Source: Odontocerum albicorne
Lineage: Eukaryota > Arthropoda > Insecta > Trichoptera > Odontoceridae
DNA: 64,000 nt
Direction of reading: 5' to 3'
Assembly: GCA_949825065.1 (NCBI GenBank)
Contig: OX463839.1
Coordinates: 33,551,540-33,615,539 of the forward strand
Below, piece by piece: positions 1 to 11,490 of this stretch. Numbering within the stretch: the first letter of the stretch is position 1; each line of letters begins with the position of its first letter. The notes below the pieces were generated by a model that was not told the DNA's origin, made no database searches, and saw only the letters and a list, made by a program, of their open reading frames with translations. The translations under genes and the position numbers were made by a program.

Positions 1-345
1 TAACAATTTTTTTTTCAAAAATATCCCTGAACCACGTTAAGCAAGTAACTCTGGAATAAAATTACTAAATTTAACTCTCTCAACGCAAGCAAATGACACT
101 GATTATATTTTCTGTTTTATTAAACTAAATTACATTTATTATACCTATTTACTTTTTTATTGGACGCTACGACGAACCAACATATCCCTCATATAATGAC
201 TTGGGATAGGCTGTCAACGATTTGTCTGCGACGAGTGGTCCAATTCTATGATCATATAGTACGTAGAGAAGAGTAGAATTAGGAATAAAAACTCGTAAAT
301 CAGTGTAGAGGGACGACGATGAAGAAGTAGACAACCATCCTGAAT
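1..345. other. AT-rich intergenic DNA
   Basis: I see no gene. The first 170 bases are very AT-rich. Positions 170-345 are more balanced in composition but carry no open frame or family motif that I recognise. Confidence 0.5.
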
Positions 346-535
346 GATTGACCCAGTCAGGAACGCAATAAGGTCATCTGTGGCGACAGCACTCCGAGAA
401 GCTCAAAGTAAGGAAGAGGTGAAGAACAACCAGCCCGAAAGACTGACCAAGGCAGGAACGCAATAGGGTCATCTGTGGCGACAGCACTCCGAGAAGCTAA
501 AAGTAGGGAAGAGGTGAGGAATCATCGTAGGCAAA
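346..535. repeat. 95-bp tandem direct duplication
   Basis: Two adjacent copies (about 346-440 and 441-535) share an almost identical core that begins GAACGCAATA and runs through GGTCATCTGTGG, CACTCCGAGAAGCT and GGAAGAGGTGA. In one forward frame the core reads as the short peptide SSVATALREA, so it may come from the coding end of a retroelement. No family can be assigned and the frame is not kept across both copies. Confidence 0.75.
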
Positions 536-1300
536 ATTGGGCAAATGATCCGATGATATCATGACCCTCAGTCATGAAGATCGACCATGAAGTAAACGTC
601 TTTTTTGAGACCTGATCCCAAAACTTAACCGCATTACTTTTAAGTTCGTGTGACGCGTGTAAAAGCTTTCACGTTATTTTTAACTGAATTGTTTACAATC
701 AATTACCCTGATTAATTTGCTGTCATGAAACTAGACTTTTTGATTTTTACCGAAACATTTTTTCTATTAAATTGATACCTCGTCCATATTTTTTGTCAAT
801 CGTAACATCCGGTCTCTGTAATATTTTTTCTAATTTAAATATAATTATTACTTCATTAAACACAGTAGGTTTTAAGTAAATTAATTGATATAACCATTCA
901 CAAATACTGTCCTAATTGGATTCTTTGTCGTTGTATTTCTGATTGCTTTTGGTTAATATTTGTAGAAATAAATTAAAATTTAATTTTGACTTCGTGCTAA
1001 CCATAAACTTTTTTTCTGGGTCAAGTGTTATTAACAATCGGTGGAAATCTTGTGATTATTTTTTTCAGTGGTGTGTGTCCTCAGTAAGGGCGTAGTTTGC
1101 TGGGGCTGTAATGACTGACCCAAAACCATATATGTAGTTTGGAGAGTTTCTGTAAAAAATATTAAAAATATTTCTTTAAACTTTACATGACGAGCGAATT
1201 AAAATAAAAAAATACATTTCTTGAATCTAAAAAAAGACGTTTATATCACTCAGTGGTGTCCATGTTTATAATTTTTTGATAAAATTAAAAAAAAACAATG
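536..1300. other. AT-rich DNA, no gene seen
   Basis: Apart from poly-A/T tracts and short dyads I find no coding, RNA or repeat feature here. Confidence 0.5.
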
Positions 1301-1457
1301 TTTTTATTTTGTATTCACCACAGTTTTATTTTATTTCACTACCGGTTTCAAAGATATCCGTCTTCAGTCGAACATCAACTTCACCTGGCGAGGATGACGG
1401 AGGTCTTTGAAACCGGTAGTGAACTCAAATAAAACAATGATGAATACAAAATAAAAA
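1301..1457. repeat. Foldback (inverted-repeat) element
   Basis: Two 62-bp arms (1301-1362 and 1396-1457) are inverted copies with 55 of 62 positions matching, around a 33-bp loop. Each arm contains ACTACCGGTTTC, and the arms end in AT-rich sequence. The structure fits a small non-autonomous foldback or MITE-like element. A partial relative, with GAAACCGGTAG followed by similar AT-rich sequence, occurs at about 46,670-46,735. No target duplication is evident. Confidence 0.75.
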
Positions 1458-2285
1458 AAATGTGTCTTATTTATTTTAGAAAAAAAAATATAGTCCACTC
1501 ACTGAAAAGCGTCCTTTAATTTATCCATAGTAATGAAATAGTGTATCAATAGATCTTACTATTAATAGCTATAAAACATAACATAACATCATTAATGTCA
1601 AATTAATGATTTATGACAATTGTAATACTCGTATGTTAAACAGAGTCATTTTGTGTCACGCTTGTCATTCTGTAACGAGTTTTAGGTTAAATACGTTTTC
1701 TAGCGGTTGTACATTCTGTTAAAATAATTTTCTTCTAAAATGTAACAATGACACCACATAATCAATTACAATTAAAATTACAATCAATATTATAACTTTT
1801 TTTTTCTTTAATTATAAACCTTTTAACTTTTTATCATATTTTTATAATTGCTTCAAATAAAAAAAACACAAAACATGATTTTTTCCCGGTTAAAGTTAAT
1901 TATATTTTGATACGATTATTTAAACACATTTTATTTAATAACATTATTTATGCTGAAGTATTTTTAACTTTTTATTCATAATGGTTTGAAGTTAAAAAAT
2001 GGCTAAGTATAACTTATGAGGTGAAATTTACTTATATTTTGGTACAATTATTTAAACATATTAACTTTATAATAGTATTTACGCTGCACGTATGTAAATA
2101 TAATTATTATTTTCCTCGTTCAAATATGAACTAACAGTAAAATAAATTGTTTTCCAAAAATTTCCAATAAAAAAAATATTCAATAGGGCTCTATAAAAAC
2201 CTCAATTGGTCTAGTTACGAATCAAACGAAAATTTTGGAATGTAAATATACATTGATACACTTACATATTTTATATATTTACATC
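1458..2285. other. AT-rich DNA, no gene seen
   Basis: Two similar stretches (around 1,895-1,935 and 2,020-2,065) share ATTATTTAAACA-type motifs, which suggests an old local duplication. Nothing else is recognisable. Confidence 0.4.
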
Positions 2286-2530
2286 AATGGTTTGGCCATG
2301 CAGAAAGAATGAAAGATTTACAAGAACACTCTTAAATAGTAGTAAAGTAGATAAGAGAAGTTGGAAAATATCTATAAAAACGTGACACGACCAAATGAAT
2401 AATATTTGGAAAAGAGCCTTTATGATGTGGAAAAAGCAAAAGATCTATGTAGGATAGAATGAAGTAGAGTTGCGTTCTCTCTGCTTTCGCTAATAGGGAC
2501 AAGAGATGATGGTGACGATACACGTGTATA
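2286..2530 (+). pseudogene. RTE-like LINE 3' end, decayed
   Basis: The forward strand opens with a tryptophan-phenylalanine-glycine-histidine type motif (WFGHAERM). This is typical of the C-terminal region just after the reverse transcriptase in RTE-like non-LTR elements. It ends with the GATGGTG-type tail shared by the better copies at 12.5-13.05 kb and 44.5-44.9 kb. Frames are broken throughout. This is an old, 5'-truncated copy without function. Confidence 0.45.
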
Positions 2531-2619
2531 CATAAAATTAGTTAGAACTCGTATGGTTAAAATATTTACATACAAAGATATTCCTACAAAAAATTAGGAT
2601 ACATAATACTGTGTTGGTG

Positions 2620-2775
2620 ATTTACCTTGAAGTATGAAAGTAAAGTTTGAATTTGGCAGAAGAAGGATAAAAGTTAGATTACTTCTGTGGAGATGCGTGT
2701 ATTAAGAAAATATTGAGGAGTGTCAATGTATAATGAAGAAAGGCACTTTAAGATGATTAGCACACGTGGAAAGAA
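2620..2775 (+). pseudogene. RTE-like LINE fragment
   Basis: A short forward fragment of the same family, with an AGATGCGTGTATTAAGA stretch and a 'histidine-valine-glu-arg-isoleucine-asn' (HVERIN) motif. It is heavily mutated and lacks both ends. Confidence 0.35.
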
Positions 2776-3084
2776 TTAATAACGAAAGAGCTAACTATAG
2801 CTTTTTCGTTTTTACATTAAGAAAACGTTATTCATGTAAAAATGAAAAAGCTGTAGTAAAATTACTATACATTTTACTAACGATTTTCTGTTAAGTAGCC
2901 TTATTTATACCCAAACCTATAAATATGTTATGTGACAGTCTTGTGAGAGGCAATTCAAAATGTAGCCATGCTCAAGATCTGTATATCAGTTTATTTATGG
3001 AATATGTTTTGACACAATCAATTTATTTTGTTCAAGGAATCAATAAAAATTGTCATGAATCACTCAGCATCACAAATTACAAAT

Positions 3085-3240
3085 CATGGTCTTAACATGT
3101 ACTCGGAGCAGCTCGCAGACATCCGAGGGGTGCAGCGAGAGGACAAAGCGGCAGTCTGAATTATGGGCGCAGACGTGAGTGGGTGCTGACGCCATAAATA
3201 TTGTACTTACTCCGTGTGCGTAATCTGAACATAACTTAAA
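3085..3240. other. GC-richer unique island
   Basis: The segment is clearly less AT-rich than its surroundings and has no long open frame, no tRNA-like boxes and no second copy in the window. It includes CCGAGGGGTGCAGCGAG and GGGCGCAGACG. It could be a conserved non-coding element or a fragment of an unrecognised repeat. Function is not shown by the sequence. Confidence 0.25.
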
Positions 3241-4375
3241 CTGGAATCTCGTATGCTTTATAAGGAATAGATTGCCAAAGGACGATGGTTATCAAGGTGA
3301 AACGATCCTGTATTTATTACACCACTTATTGCAGTTTATTTAATTGTGTATATCACGAAATTTTCTTAAAAATTTAAACAAAAAGGTTTTCCTTTCTATT
3401 TACTTGAGATATTAGTTTGGTGTGATATTTGTTGTTAACTTTAACACCAGTATAATTTGCAAGGGTGAGAAAACCTATGAAAATAATGGAGTGCATAGTT
3501 ACTCCAAGTAAGGGGTTGCCCAGATTCCCCGCCTATCGATCAAGTTGCCCCCTAAATGATTCTCCACCCGGCCTAGGGTATGGGGTTGGGAGACGAGGGT
3601 GGTAGCCCGAGGGCTCGATTGACAATTGATTGCGCGTCATTAGATTCTGTCGCGTGCGGCTGACGTGTATTTTTGTAGCCTTTGTGTAAACTATAATATA
3701 TCCCAAAATTTTGTCCTTGTTCGAAAATTCATTATTTGTTATTATTTGGTGTTGCGGCCTGGGAAAACTAACAATACTATTTTTGTATACGCATCTTTAA
3801 ATACAATATATTGTACATATGTGCCAAAACATATTTAACCCATATTTTACATCTTTTGAGGAAATACAGTATCGCCTTTTTTATTTATGTAATGATTTTG
3901 TAATAGTATAATATTTTTTGCGAATATTTATTAAAATGAATGAGTTTTGTTGATCGATTTTTTTTCGCATGGACCCGTTCACATAATACAAAGATGAAAA
4001 GAAAATATTTTTTATTAAAAGTAATTGGCACTTTATAGGTTCTGCCAATTTGGGAAATGAACAATATCAAAAAGTACAATAAACATAAAACATTTCATAA
4101 TTTCAAGACATTTTATACAAATAATTATAACTATGAAAGGCATAAAAACCAATAATAGTATTACAGAATGATTTGAAAATGAAATGTTAAAAAATCCACA
4201 CAGTAACTTCAATTAAAATGACAGATACGTTTCGCTTTACAAAAGTATTGCTCAATAGTTTGACGTGTAACGTATATAATATTTTGAACCTAATCCACAC
4301 AGAACTGGATAAAGTAGTTGCACTTGAGTCAACAGTTAACTGGACATATCAGAAGAGCTGGTTAAGAAAGTGGAC
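3241..4375. other. Intergenic DNA with one GC-richer tract
   Basis: Mostly AT-rich. Positions 3,505-3,650 are GC-richer (GGGGTTGCCCAGATTCC, GGTAGCCCGAGGGCTCG) but have no open frame or second copy that I can see. No gene is supported. Confidence 0.4.
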
Positions 4376-4379
4376 AATT

Positions 4380-4445
4380 GAATAGTTGGCATCTAATTAC
4401 GCTAAATAAGCAGGCGTCCCAGGTTCGATTCCTGTTGAATTCACT
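4380..4445 (+). repeat. tRNA-like SINE head or tRNA relic
   Basis: A forward box B (GGTTCGATTCC) lies about 40 bases after a degenerate box-A-like stretch. The acceptor and anticodon stems do not pair as in a working tRNA. It is best read as the 5' part of a tRNA-derived SINE. Confidence 0.4.
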
Positions 4446-4859
4446 TTCCACATTACTTATAAATATTATATATTTCTGTAACTTCTGAGTTGCATATGGT
4501 ATATTATTAAAGCGCTATGAAGGAACATAAAATGAGTGCTATATAAAAACTACCAAGCGACAGGTTGTAGCAAATTAAAAATCTGCTGATCATCTTGGAT
4601 GTTTAATCTCCTTGGCATTGAATTTTTGAGTTTCATCTGCCGATACTGCGTGTTTTTTTATTGCAAAAGCTTGCACAAACAAATAAAAAAAGACATACTA
4701 GATAACGAGAGATGGCCGATCGCCGTAGTTGGTTAAATTTCTAAAATAATAATAACTAAAGATATTTACTGTTGGACGAACCTTTAAAAAGCAATTTTCT
4801 GTTAACAAACTCTTTGTAAATCAAGTAATCCACTTAAAAGGAAAATTTGCATTAAATCA

Positions 4860-5060
4860 CCATTTTATTTCGATCCATGGATCAGGATAGTCCTATTTAT
4901 TTAGTCCCTCACCGTTCACCATCCATTTAATGAAGCGCAAGAATGTTAATATCCGCTCTTGTCTTGCAGGCGCCATGCCTACCAGGGCCTACAGTCCGTT
5001 TGATAAATTAACGTAATGTAAGTGGTTGCCTAATTTGAAGGGAACTGTTAATTTATTAAA
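4860..5060. promoter_or_regulatory. Candidate non-coding element
   Basis: A non-repetitive, GC-richer island. It holds a 48-bp stretch (4,970-5,017) bracketed by a splice-acceptor-like TCTTGCAG and a donor-like GTAAGT, but all three forward frames stop inside it. Short TAAT and TTTATT motifs are present. A regulatory element is more plausible than an exon, and neither is proved. Confidence 0.2.
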
Positions 5061-6435
5061 CGATATATTAAAAAAAACTAATTTTAGCATTCAGATATGC
5101 AATTAAACATAAAGTGAGTACAAATAAACAAAAAACAAATATAACCCATCAAACACATTGTTGGCTCTTGTTAATACATCGAATGAGCAAATGTTAATCT
5201 CATCATTAAGAATTCTGAGACCATTTAATTATTGATTCAAAGTGAAACTTATTTTTTTTTTAAATCCGTCGCAGACAAACTCACACTACAACGCTGTTAT
5301 GTTTCATCGAATATCTAAAGTCAAATGGAATGTGGATAAGATAATTGCATATACACTGTTATAGGACGACTTTTAAGATAGTGGAAAAGTATCATAATTT
5401 CACAATTTTTTTAATACACATATTTTGAATTCCAATAAAAAATACATTTATTCTAGGGGCGCTTTCTGGACGCTCTGCGCCCTACCCCATATTGGCGGTG
5501 TGCAGCCCCTTGGACTAGTTCAAAATGGTTGCTTTATATGTAGATAGTATTGTATTTACTGAGATTTAAAGGTATTTTTTACGTGTCGCTATTATTTAAT
5601 TTTTTTAAATATAATATATACTTCATATTTGTGCCTTCAATTACGTTTTTTTTTGTTACATTTTACAATTTATGATTTTATTTCACTACATTTGGTTGTA
5701 TAGTGTACATGTAATAAATATATTTCATTATATTTGATAGAAACGCAACTTTTTTGTTTTTTCTTGCTAACAATACAGTAATTATTTCGTCATTAAAAAT
5801 AACATGTCAATAATAAAATTAAAATTTGTATTTTGAGTGCACATGAAACTCAACATTACAAAAATTACTCGTATAAGTATAAAAGTATAATATAAAATGT
5901 ATAACAAGGACCAAACATTAAAAATTTCACAAAGGATTTAATAATACATATCATACATGTTATACAAGTTGTGATTTACCATATAGACGTATATGCAAAC
6001 ATATTTGCAAAAAAGATTCAAATAAAATAAATACCTAAATCTCATAAATTTTATTTCCTTTTAAAGAAAACCTTTCCATGCAAAGCGATATGTTCTCTTA
6101 AATATTTCGAAACAGATAAAGTATGGATTGAATTTCTTTAATACTTACGTCCATACATCGCATGGTGAAAATACGCCTTTCATCGTATTTAGTCCCATAA
6201 GTATATTTATAATTTTAAACCATATCCAATAAGATGTAAAGATGAAACAAAAGAGTTGACTTACTCATATTTGATAGCTCTACCCAAATAGCTTAGGACC
6301 GTGAGGAGTGGAGATGAATCACCCACTCAGCTCTAAACCATCAAGAAACCACGACGCTCAGTCATCTACAACCCTTGTCGATAGCCTAGGGCTTGTATAC
6401 GTGAAAATAAACCTCTATATCAGTTAAGAATGTTT
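5061..6435. other. AT-rich DNA, no gene seen
   Basis: Long AT-rich stretch. Positions 5,455-5,510 are briefly GC-richer. No coding or RNA feature is supported. Confidence 0.5.
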
Positions 6436-6439
6436 GTTA

Positions 6440-6660
6440 CTTCGAAGTTTTTCTTCAATGTTCGTATAAGGGCGGTATTAAACTCTGGGCTGGCCCTGAT
6501 GCAGAACTGGCATCGTACGGTGCAACCAGTCTGCAGCACATCGCTCTCATCACTCGGCCGCGATATAAATTGCTATGCAAATTGTGCGTCCCTACGGACC
6601 ACCCTGCTTAGCTGCGCTCCGTTAAGCGGGTGTACACTGAATACATATAGTGGACACTCT
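6440..6660. other. GC-richer island with short ORF
   Basis: Roughly half GC in an AT-rich neighbourhood, with an 84-codon forward open frame (6,430-6,684) lacking any motif I recognise. It includes an octamer-like ATGCAAAT. The open frame may be chance in GC-rich DNA. A regulatory island or a fragment of an unknown element are alternatives. Confidence 0.2.
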
Positions 6661-6792
6661 CATTACTCAAATCATATATGTTAATGTGGAATTCAAGCAT
6701 CTTTCACACTTACGCATTTTTTTGTATATGTGAATAATGATGAGGCAATGGCAATGTAGAGAGAACTGTATATCAGTAACAAGGTAAATGGA

Positions 6793-7250
6793 GTGCTAAA
6801 CGAAATGTGCGAACCAGATATGAAGTACACATATGTTATGTACAAATATCAAAAACTCTCCTTTTTTAATCACATTTTTGTTGTAAACAGTACAACTTGG
6901 AGAATTTTTCGTCACGTGGCAATCGCTCCGTCCTTGGCATACTTTAAGAAGCGACTGAAAAAACTCTTAATTTCTAGTCAGTAATATGTATAACGTGTTT
7001 CATTCCTGATTTTTCTTTCCTCTCCGCCATCCAATCCTTTTCCTTTGATTGGTGTTATGTCATACTTACTTTTACTACGAGTATGTTCGAGCATATTGTT
7101 CATAAATATGAATAATCATTTGAATAGTTTTTGCGACCATGTATCTTGCTTTATTTACTTTCGTATGGTTGGCTGGAAGAGATTGCTGCCTTGCTATAAC
7201 TCCGCCAGATTGTTTTGCAATGAAGTGTTAATAAATAAATATCTTCCAAC
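6793..7250 (+). pseudogene. L2/CR1-like LINE, 3' end copy 1
   Basis: The forward frame ends at a stop at 6,982-6,984 after a peptide ending in APSLAYFKKRLKKLLISSQ, the usual C-terminal tail of L2/CR1-group reverse transcriptase proteins. The 3' UTR (6,985-7,240) matches the copy at 52,067-52,368. It ends in a shared tail (GGTTGGCTGGAAGAG, then TAAATAAATA). The upstream RT domain is missing or unrecognisable, so the copy is 5'-truncated and inactive. The 3' tail is the same as that of the SINE family at 31.3 kb. Confidence 0.65.
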
Positions 7251-7330
7251 AAACCAGAAATAAGTTAAATAGGTTGTAAGTGAAGACTAAACTAAAATCC
7301 TTTTTAATGAAATTGAGTATAAATGGGAAT

Positions 7331-7387
7331 CAAGCCCATAGACCTCCGGGTTGGAACACAGCCTAACCAACTAGGCATTGGAGGTTG
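7331..7387 (-). repeat. SINE head fragment
   Basis: Read on the minus strand, the tRNA-like head of the main SINE family is visible (CCTCCAATGCC, TTGGTTAGG, CGGAGG). The box B and tail are degraded. Confidence 0.4.
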
Positions 7388-7988
7388 TTTTTTCTTCTTT
7401 CTCCGCAAATAGTTTTAAAGATAGGGAAGTTCGTAATACCACATGATCTTCTAAGTTCCCGTTATTTACACAGTATTTTATTGCTAAGAAGGCGATTATC
7501 GCCTAGTCTATCCCTTTCAGGTAAAATATTACCCTTATTATTGAACAATACAAATTAAATATATCCTTTAACATTCAGTTTATGTTTTCGTTTTAGAAAA
7601 TACAGTTTTTGCCCCTGAGTGCACTTCATATTTTTTTGATATACCGCGACAAGACATTTCCAAGTATACATGTTACATGCAAAAGCCTAGTTTACTGGAG
7701 ACACGACAAATGAAAGGCAACAATCCCAGGTCCATAAAAAATGTGTGTCCACATTAAATTACCTGTTGTTTTTTTATAAATTAAGTATGTACTTTTTTTT
7801 GTCTTATATATTAACATAATTTTAAGTTCTTATAAGAACTATAGTTTTCAAATTAGACTTAATTTTTCTACTGATTAACAACTTTCAAAACGTGTATCAT
7901 GAATTGCAAATTCTATTGAAAATTTGGCGTCTTAAATTAGTTGGCGCCCTTAGCCTAGAGTCTGCACGATCTTTACGAAGAAAAATAT
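7388..7988. other. AT-rich DNA, no gene seen
   Basis: No coding or RNA feature and no second copy were recognised. Confidence 0.45.
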
Positions 7989-8064
7989 ACCTAATATTAG
8001 GTATTACACTGCTGGTCACTAAAACTACCTAATATTAGGTATTACACTGCTGGTCACTAAAACT
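7989..8064. repeat. Perfect 38-bp tandem duplication
   Basis: Copies 7,989-8,026 and 8,027-8,064 are identical. Each begins with a 14-bp perfect palindrome, ACCTAATATTAGGT. Identity suggests a very recent event or an assembly duplication. Confidence 0.9.
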
Positions 8065-8579
8065 TCATTATTTTATATGGACTGATGAAATTGATTATTT
8101 GATTTGTAGTTAGTGTGTTAAAAGCCGGAACCAAAACCTTTTATTCTAACATTCGATACGAATTTTGAGTATTTTCATCGGAATAATTGATTTTTTTTTT
8201 GCAATGAATTTCATTTTAGTTAAGTTTTAGTATCAAATAACAATATTTAAATAATTTATGATTAATTTATTTCATCACATCAGTAGATTAATCCCACTAG
8301 CTGGTATAAGGAAAAATTGTACTTTCTCTTTTTATCCAAATTATTATGGCAAGCATATTTCATGAAGTAATATTATATTCAAGTGAGATGAATTAATATA
8401 CTAATATGGCATTTTTGACCACTAAAAAAAGTTTTAAATATATCAAGCAGAAAAATATTATTTTTCTCTGTTACAATTATGACCCAAGACCACAAATCAC
8501 ATTATAATTTAATAGAATGATAAAAGTGTTCGTGAGTTAGTTTGAACATGTCACAATAAAAAATAGAAACTAGTTGCTA

Positions 8580-8830
8580 AGTTGCTGGTCTTCTAAAACT
8601 GTTCCAGTCTGGATTAAAGCTTGCCTGATAATGTTGGCTGTCTAACATGTGGTAGTATTGCTAACACAAAGGTGAACTGAGAGTTTCTCGTCTATTCCAA
8701 TGGTTCTTAATCCAAAGGTTCGATTACTGGAGCCGAAAACAATATTGTTTCTCGGCCGTCCCATTCAACATGCCCTCACCTATCATCAGAATACGTTGAG
8801 GGGTACTATGAGAATGAATTAATTGAAAAA
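8580..8830 (+). repeat. Unclassified dispersed repeat, copy A
   Basis: The 3' part, from about 8,715 to 8,820 (GTTCGATTACTGG ... GTACTATGAGAATGAATT), resembles 41,740-41,845 (GTACCATATGAATGAATG). It could be a SINE or a LINE 3' end. The class is not determined. Confidence 0.4.
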
Positions 8831-9163
8831 GCTATCAAAGTAAGAACAATTTAAATTATCCTTTTGGATCACAAATAAAAAGGAAGAAAAAAATTGTCAC
8901 TTTAATTAAAAAATAGATATAATTTTTAGAACTGGTTTCCTTTGGTAAAAAATATAATTAATTTCAATGGTATATGTTTTTTTTCAGAAGTGTAAAGAAT
9001 AGTAGATCTGGTTTTTTCCCCTACATTTTAAATTAATTTTAGAGTTGTGCAAAATAAATGGGGGACGTCAAATTGTTGTTGTAGAAATATTATTAATGTG
9101 AAATAATTAGTCATCATATTTTACCCCTTAAAAAACAACCAGTGAAAGGTTAATAATAATATT
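8831..9163. other. AT-rich DNA, no gene seen
   Basis: Nothing recognised. Confidence 0.45.
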
Positions 9164-9560
9164 AAATAGACGACTTATATAGCGTTGTTTCGTGAATAAG
9201 AACAACAAATAGACGACTTGTATTGCGTTGTTTCGTCAATAAGAACAACAAATAGACAACTTGTAGAGCGTTGTTTCGTCAATAAGAACAACAAATAGAC
9301 AACTTGTAGAGCGTTGTTTCGTCAATAAGAACAACAAATAGATGACTTGAAAAGCGTTATTTTGTAGACGAGAACAACAGATAGATGACATTTGTAGTGC
9401 TGTTTCGTGAATCACAACAACAAATATATGACTTGTATAGCATTGTTTTGTTAACTACAAATAAATGACTTGTATAGTGTTATGTATCACAATAACAAAT
9501 TGATGAATTGTAAGGCATTGTTTCGTAAGATCACTTGAATAGGGCTATTTCGTTAAAGAC
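9164..9560. repeat. 43-bp minisatellite, about 9 copies
   Basis: Unit starts fall at about 9,164, 9,207, 9,250, 9,293, 9,336, 9,379 and 9,422, so the period is 43 bp. Shorter, more diverged units follow to 9,560. Units 2-4 are nearly identical and divergence rises towards the right end. Each good unit contains GTTGTT and AACAAC, which are reverse complements 11 bases apart, so every unit can form a small hairpin. Confidence 0.9.
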
Positions 9561-10185
9561 TATCGCCTGAAAAGCGCTTTTTTTATTATTGCCAACATTT
9601 TTATATAGAAGTGAAACAAGGAGGTGGAATATACATGTAAGTTAATTTAGGTGGAAAGTGGGTGGATGAAGTGTATGATAAAATATAAAATGTTTTTATT
9701 ATTTCACCATACTTAACTATGCGTTAAGCATGGGGAAAAATATGATTTTGAGGTAGTTTGAATACATTGAAAAAAAAAGTGATGAATGATAAACATAAAT
9801 AATTTTAATAAAAAAAGGGAATATTATGAGTAATGCAACTGTATGAGAAAATAAAGGGATTAAGGAAGGAGACAAAAGAAATAAGTATTGAAAGAAAATA
9901 TTGGCGCTTTGTCCACCGCCTACTCTGACGGGAAAATGGCGACATAGAAAGAAAATCCATGAAGCATTTTTTAAATATTGTTTTAATTTTAAATGGTTAC
10001 ATGATCATTCGATTTATTTTCCAAACTGTGTTAAATAGACTGGTGTACGAATATCATGAGTGTGTATTTTATAAAGTTAATTGAAAAATATTTTTATTGC
10101 AAATAATTCTTACTCAAAGATGCATACAAATGTCATACAAAAGATTTTCTTGATAATAAATGATGACAATGCAATATTCTTCAAA
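9561..10185. other. AT-rich DNA, no gene seen
   Basis: Nothing recognised. Confidence 0.45.
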
Positions 10186-10189
10186 CCAC

Positions 10190-10400
10190 CCGACTTCTAT
10201 GTATGATGTAAAAGCTTCCATGATGTTGCACGATTTGAAATGTAATATGGCACGCTCCCGCTAAAATTCGCATTTAATAATACAGTAGCCAGATAAATCA
10301 CAGTGGGAAAATATCTAGATTTCTTACTGCATCGAGTATTTTGTGCAATCACGCTATTTCGAGGAACGTGACTAAAAATACAGGAAGTATGAAATGCAAC
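10190..10400. promoter_or_regulatory. Candidate non-coding island
   Basis: Unique, moderately GC-richer sequence with TTTAATAATAC, AGATAAATCAC and CAATCACG motifs and no open frame. Listed only because its composition and uniqueness stand out. Confidence 0.15.
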
Positions 10401-10929
10401 GCAAACAATTCAATGTAAGATGTTTTTTTAATTAAATTTATTTCCTTGAGTATATTTATCTGAAACCAGAAATATCGTTTGCAGTAAACAAGAACTGTTT
10501 TAGCCGTCAACCAGAGGCAGAGGCTCTTAAATAATGTCTAGGTTATCTAAACAACTCATTTGTGACTTATTTTTTAATTGTAATTATCTTAATATCTGAC
10601 CACACTCTAGTGTCTGCGGTATCGGTGTTAATGTTCTTATAATTTGGAGAATCGAGAGTTCTTGTTATTTTTTTATTGATATCTTGATTTTGTAATCTTT
10701 TTTCAGACCTAATTCCTCATGAATTTATTCAGTAGCGCTTACGATTTGTGATTTGTATTCAAAGTCGGACCTCATACACTCCAAACTTAAAATATGAAGT
10801 AATGAAACAACGTGACTTCCTTTTTTAAAACTTCACTGTACATGCTATTTTCTTTCAGTAAAAAATAGTTAAGATTTAGTTTTAAATGCTAAGACTGGAC
10901 CGTGAATTCGGGCCTTAATATACTCAATA
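10401..10929. other. AT-rich DNA, no gene seen
   Basis: Nothing recognised. Confidence 0.45.
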
Positions 10930-11490
10930 TTAACAATAATAAAAAGAAAAATTGTGTAGCGCCGTTTAGAAACCATACTATTCTTAAGGGCGCGTTTACT
11001 TGGATTCGAACGAACTATTATTGACAGATAAAAAAATTTACAAAATAAAAATTAATAAGTTGATTGTAAGGATATGAAGGTGGTGGCTGCGTCCATAAGG
11101 TAGGGTACTTACCCGAATTCGCATATGTATAGAAAAACACATTTGGTAAGAAATTTTCAGAAACTAACCAAGAAATGATGAACTACAAAAAAATGTTTAC
11201 ATTTATGTACATATCCTTTATGTGATAATAACACATTCGACTTTGGGTTTATTGTAGGGTATGTGTATAGTGTTCATATACAATCATACATTATGATAAA
11301 ACCTTTCAAAAAGGTTTACCTTCAAGTGCTTCTTAAAGCTGCACACGGTATATCTAACATTTAGACGTATATATTTTTCTACCCCACAAGACCAACAATG
11401 GCAAAATCATAACACCTCGCCCTATCGGATCGATTTGGAACAATTACTTTATTCGATGAAGACGAAATCGATCATAAAGTTCTACTCCTC
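10930..11490 (+). repeat. Unclassified repeat family X, copy 1
   Basis: A copy of a family also seen at 27,500-27,970 (+), 31,508-31,645 (-), 62,640-62,905 (-) and 63,660-64,000 (-). Shared landmarks in order are an inverted GCGCC/GGGCGC pair flanking a ~24-bp loop, a GGTGGCTGC...CATAAGGTAGGGTAC segment, a GAACTACAAA stretch, then TGTAGTGTT-like sequence. At 11,420-11,480 a forward frame reads DRFGTITLFDEDEID. The 63.7-kb copy encodes DRFGKINVFNEDEID at the same place. The family therefore carries part of a protein, which I do not recognise. Confidence 0.65.

Noticed and set aside
4970..5017. Possible 48-bp microexon with splice-like borders
   Set aside because: All three forward frames contain a stop, and no neighbouring exon or gene is visible.
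9164..9560. CRISPR-like repeat array
   Set aside because: The repeats are contiguous 43-bp units without unique spacers, and the genome is eukaryotic. It is a minisatellite.
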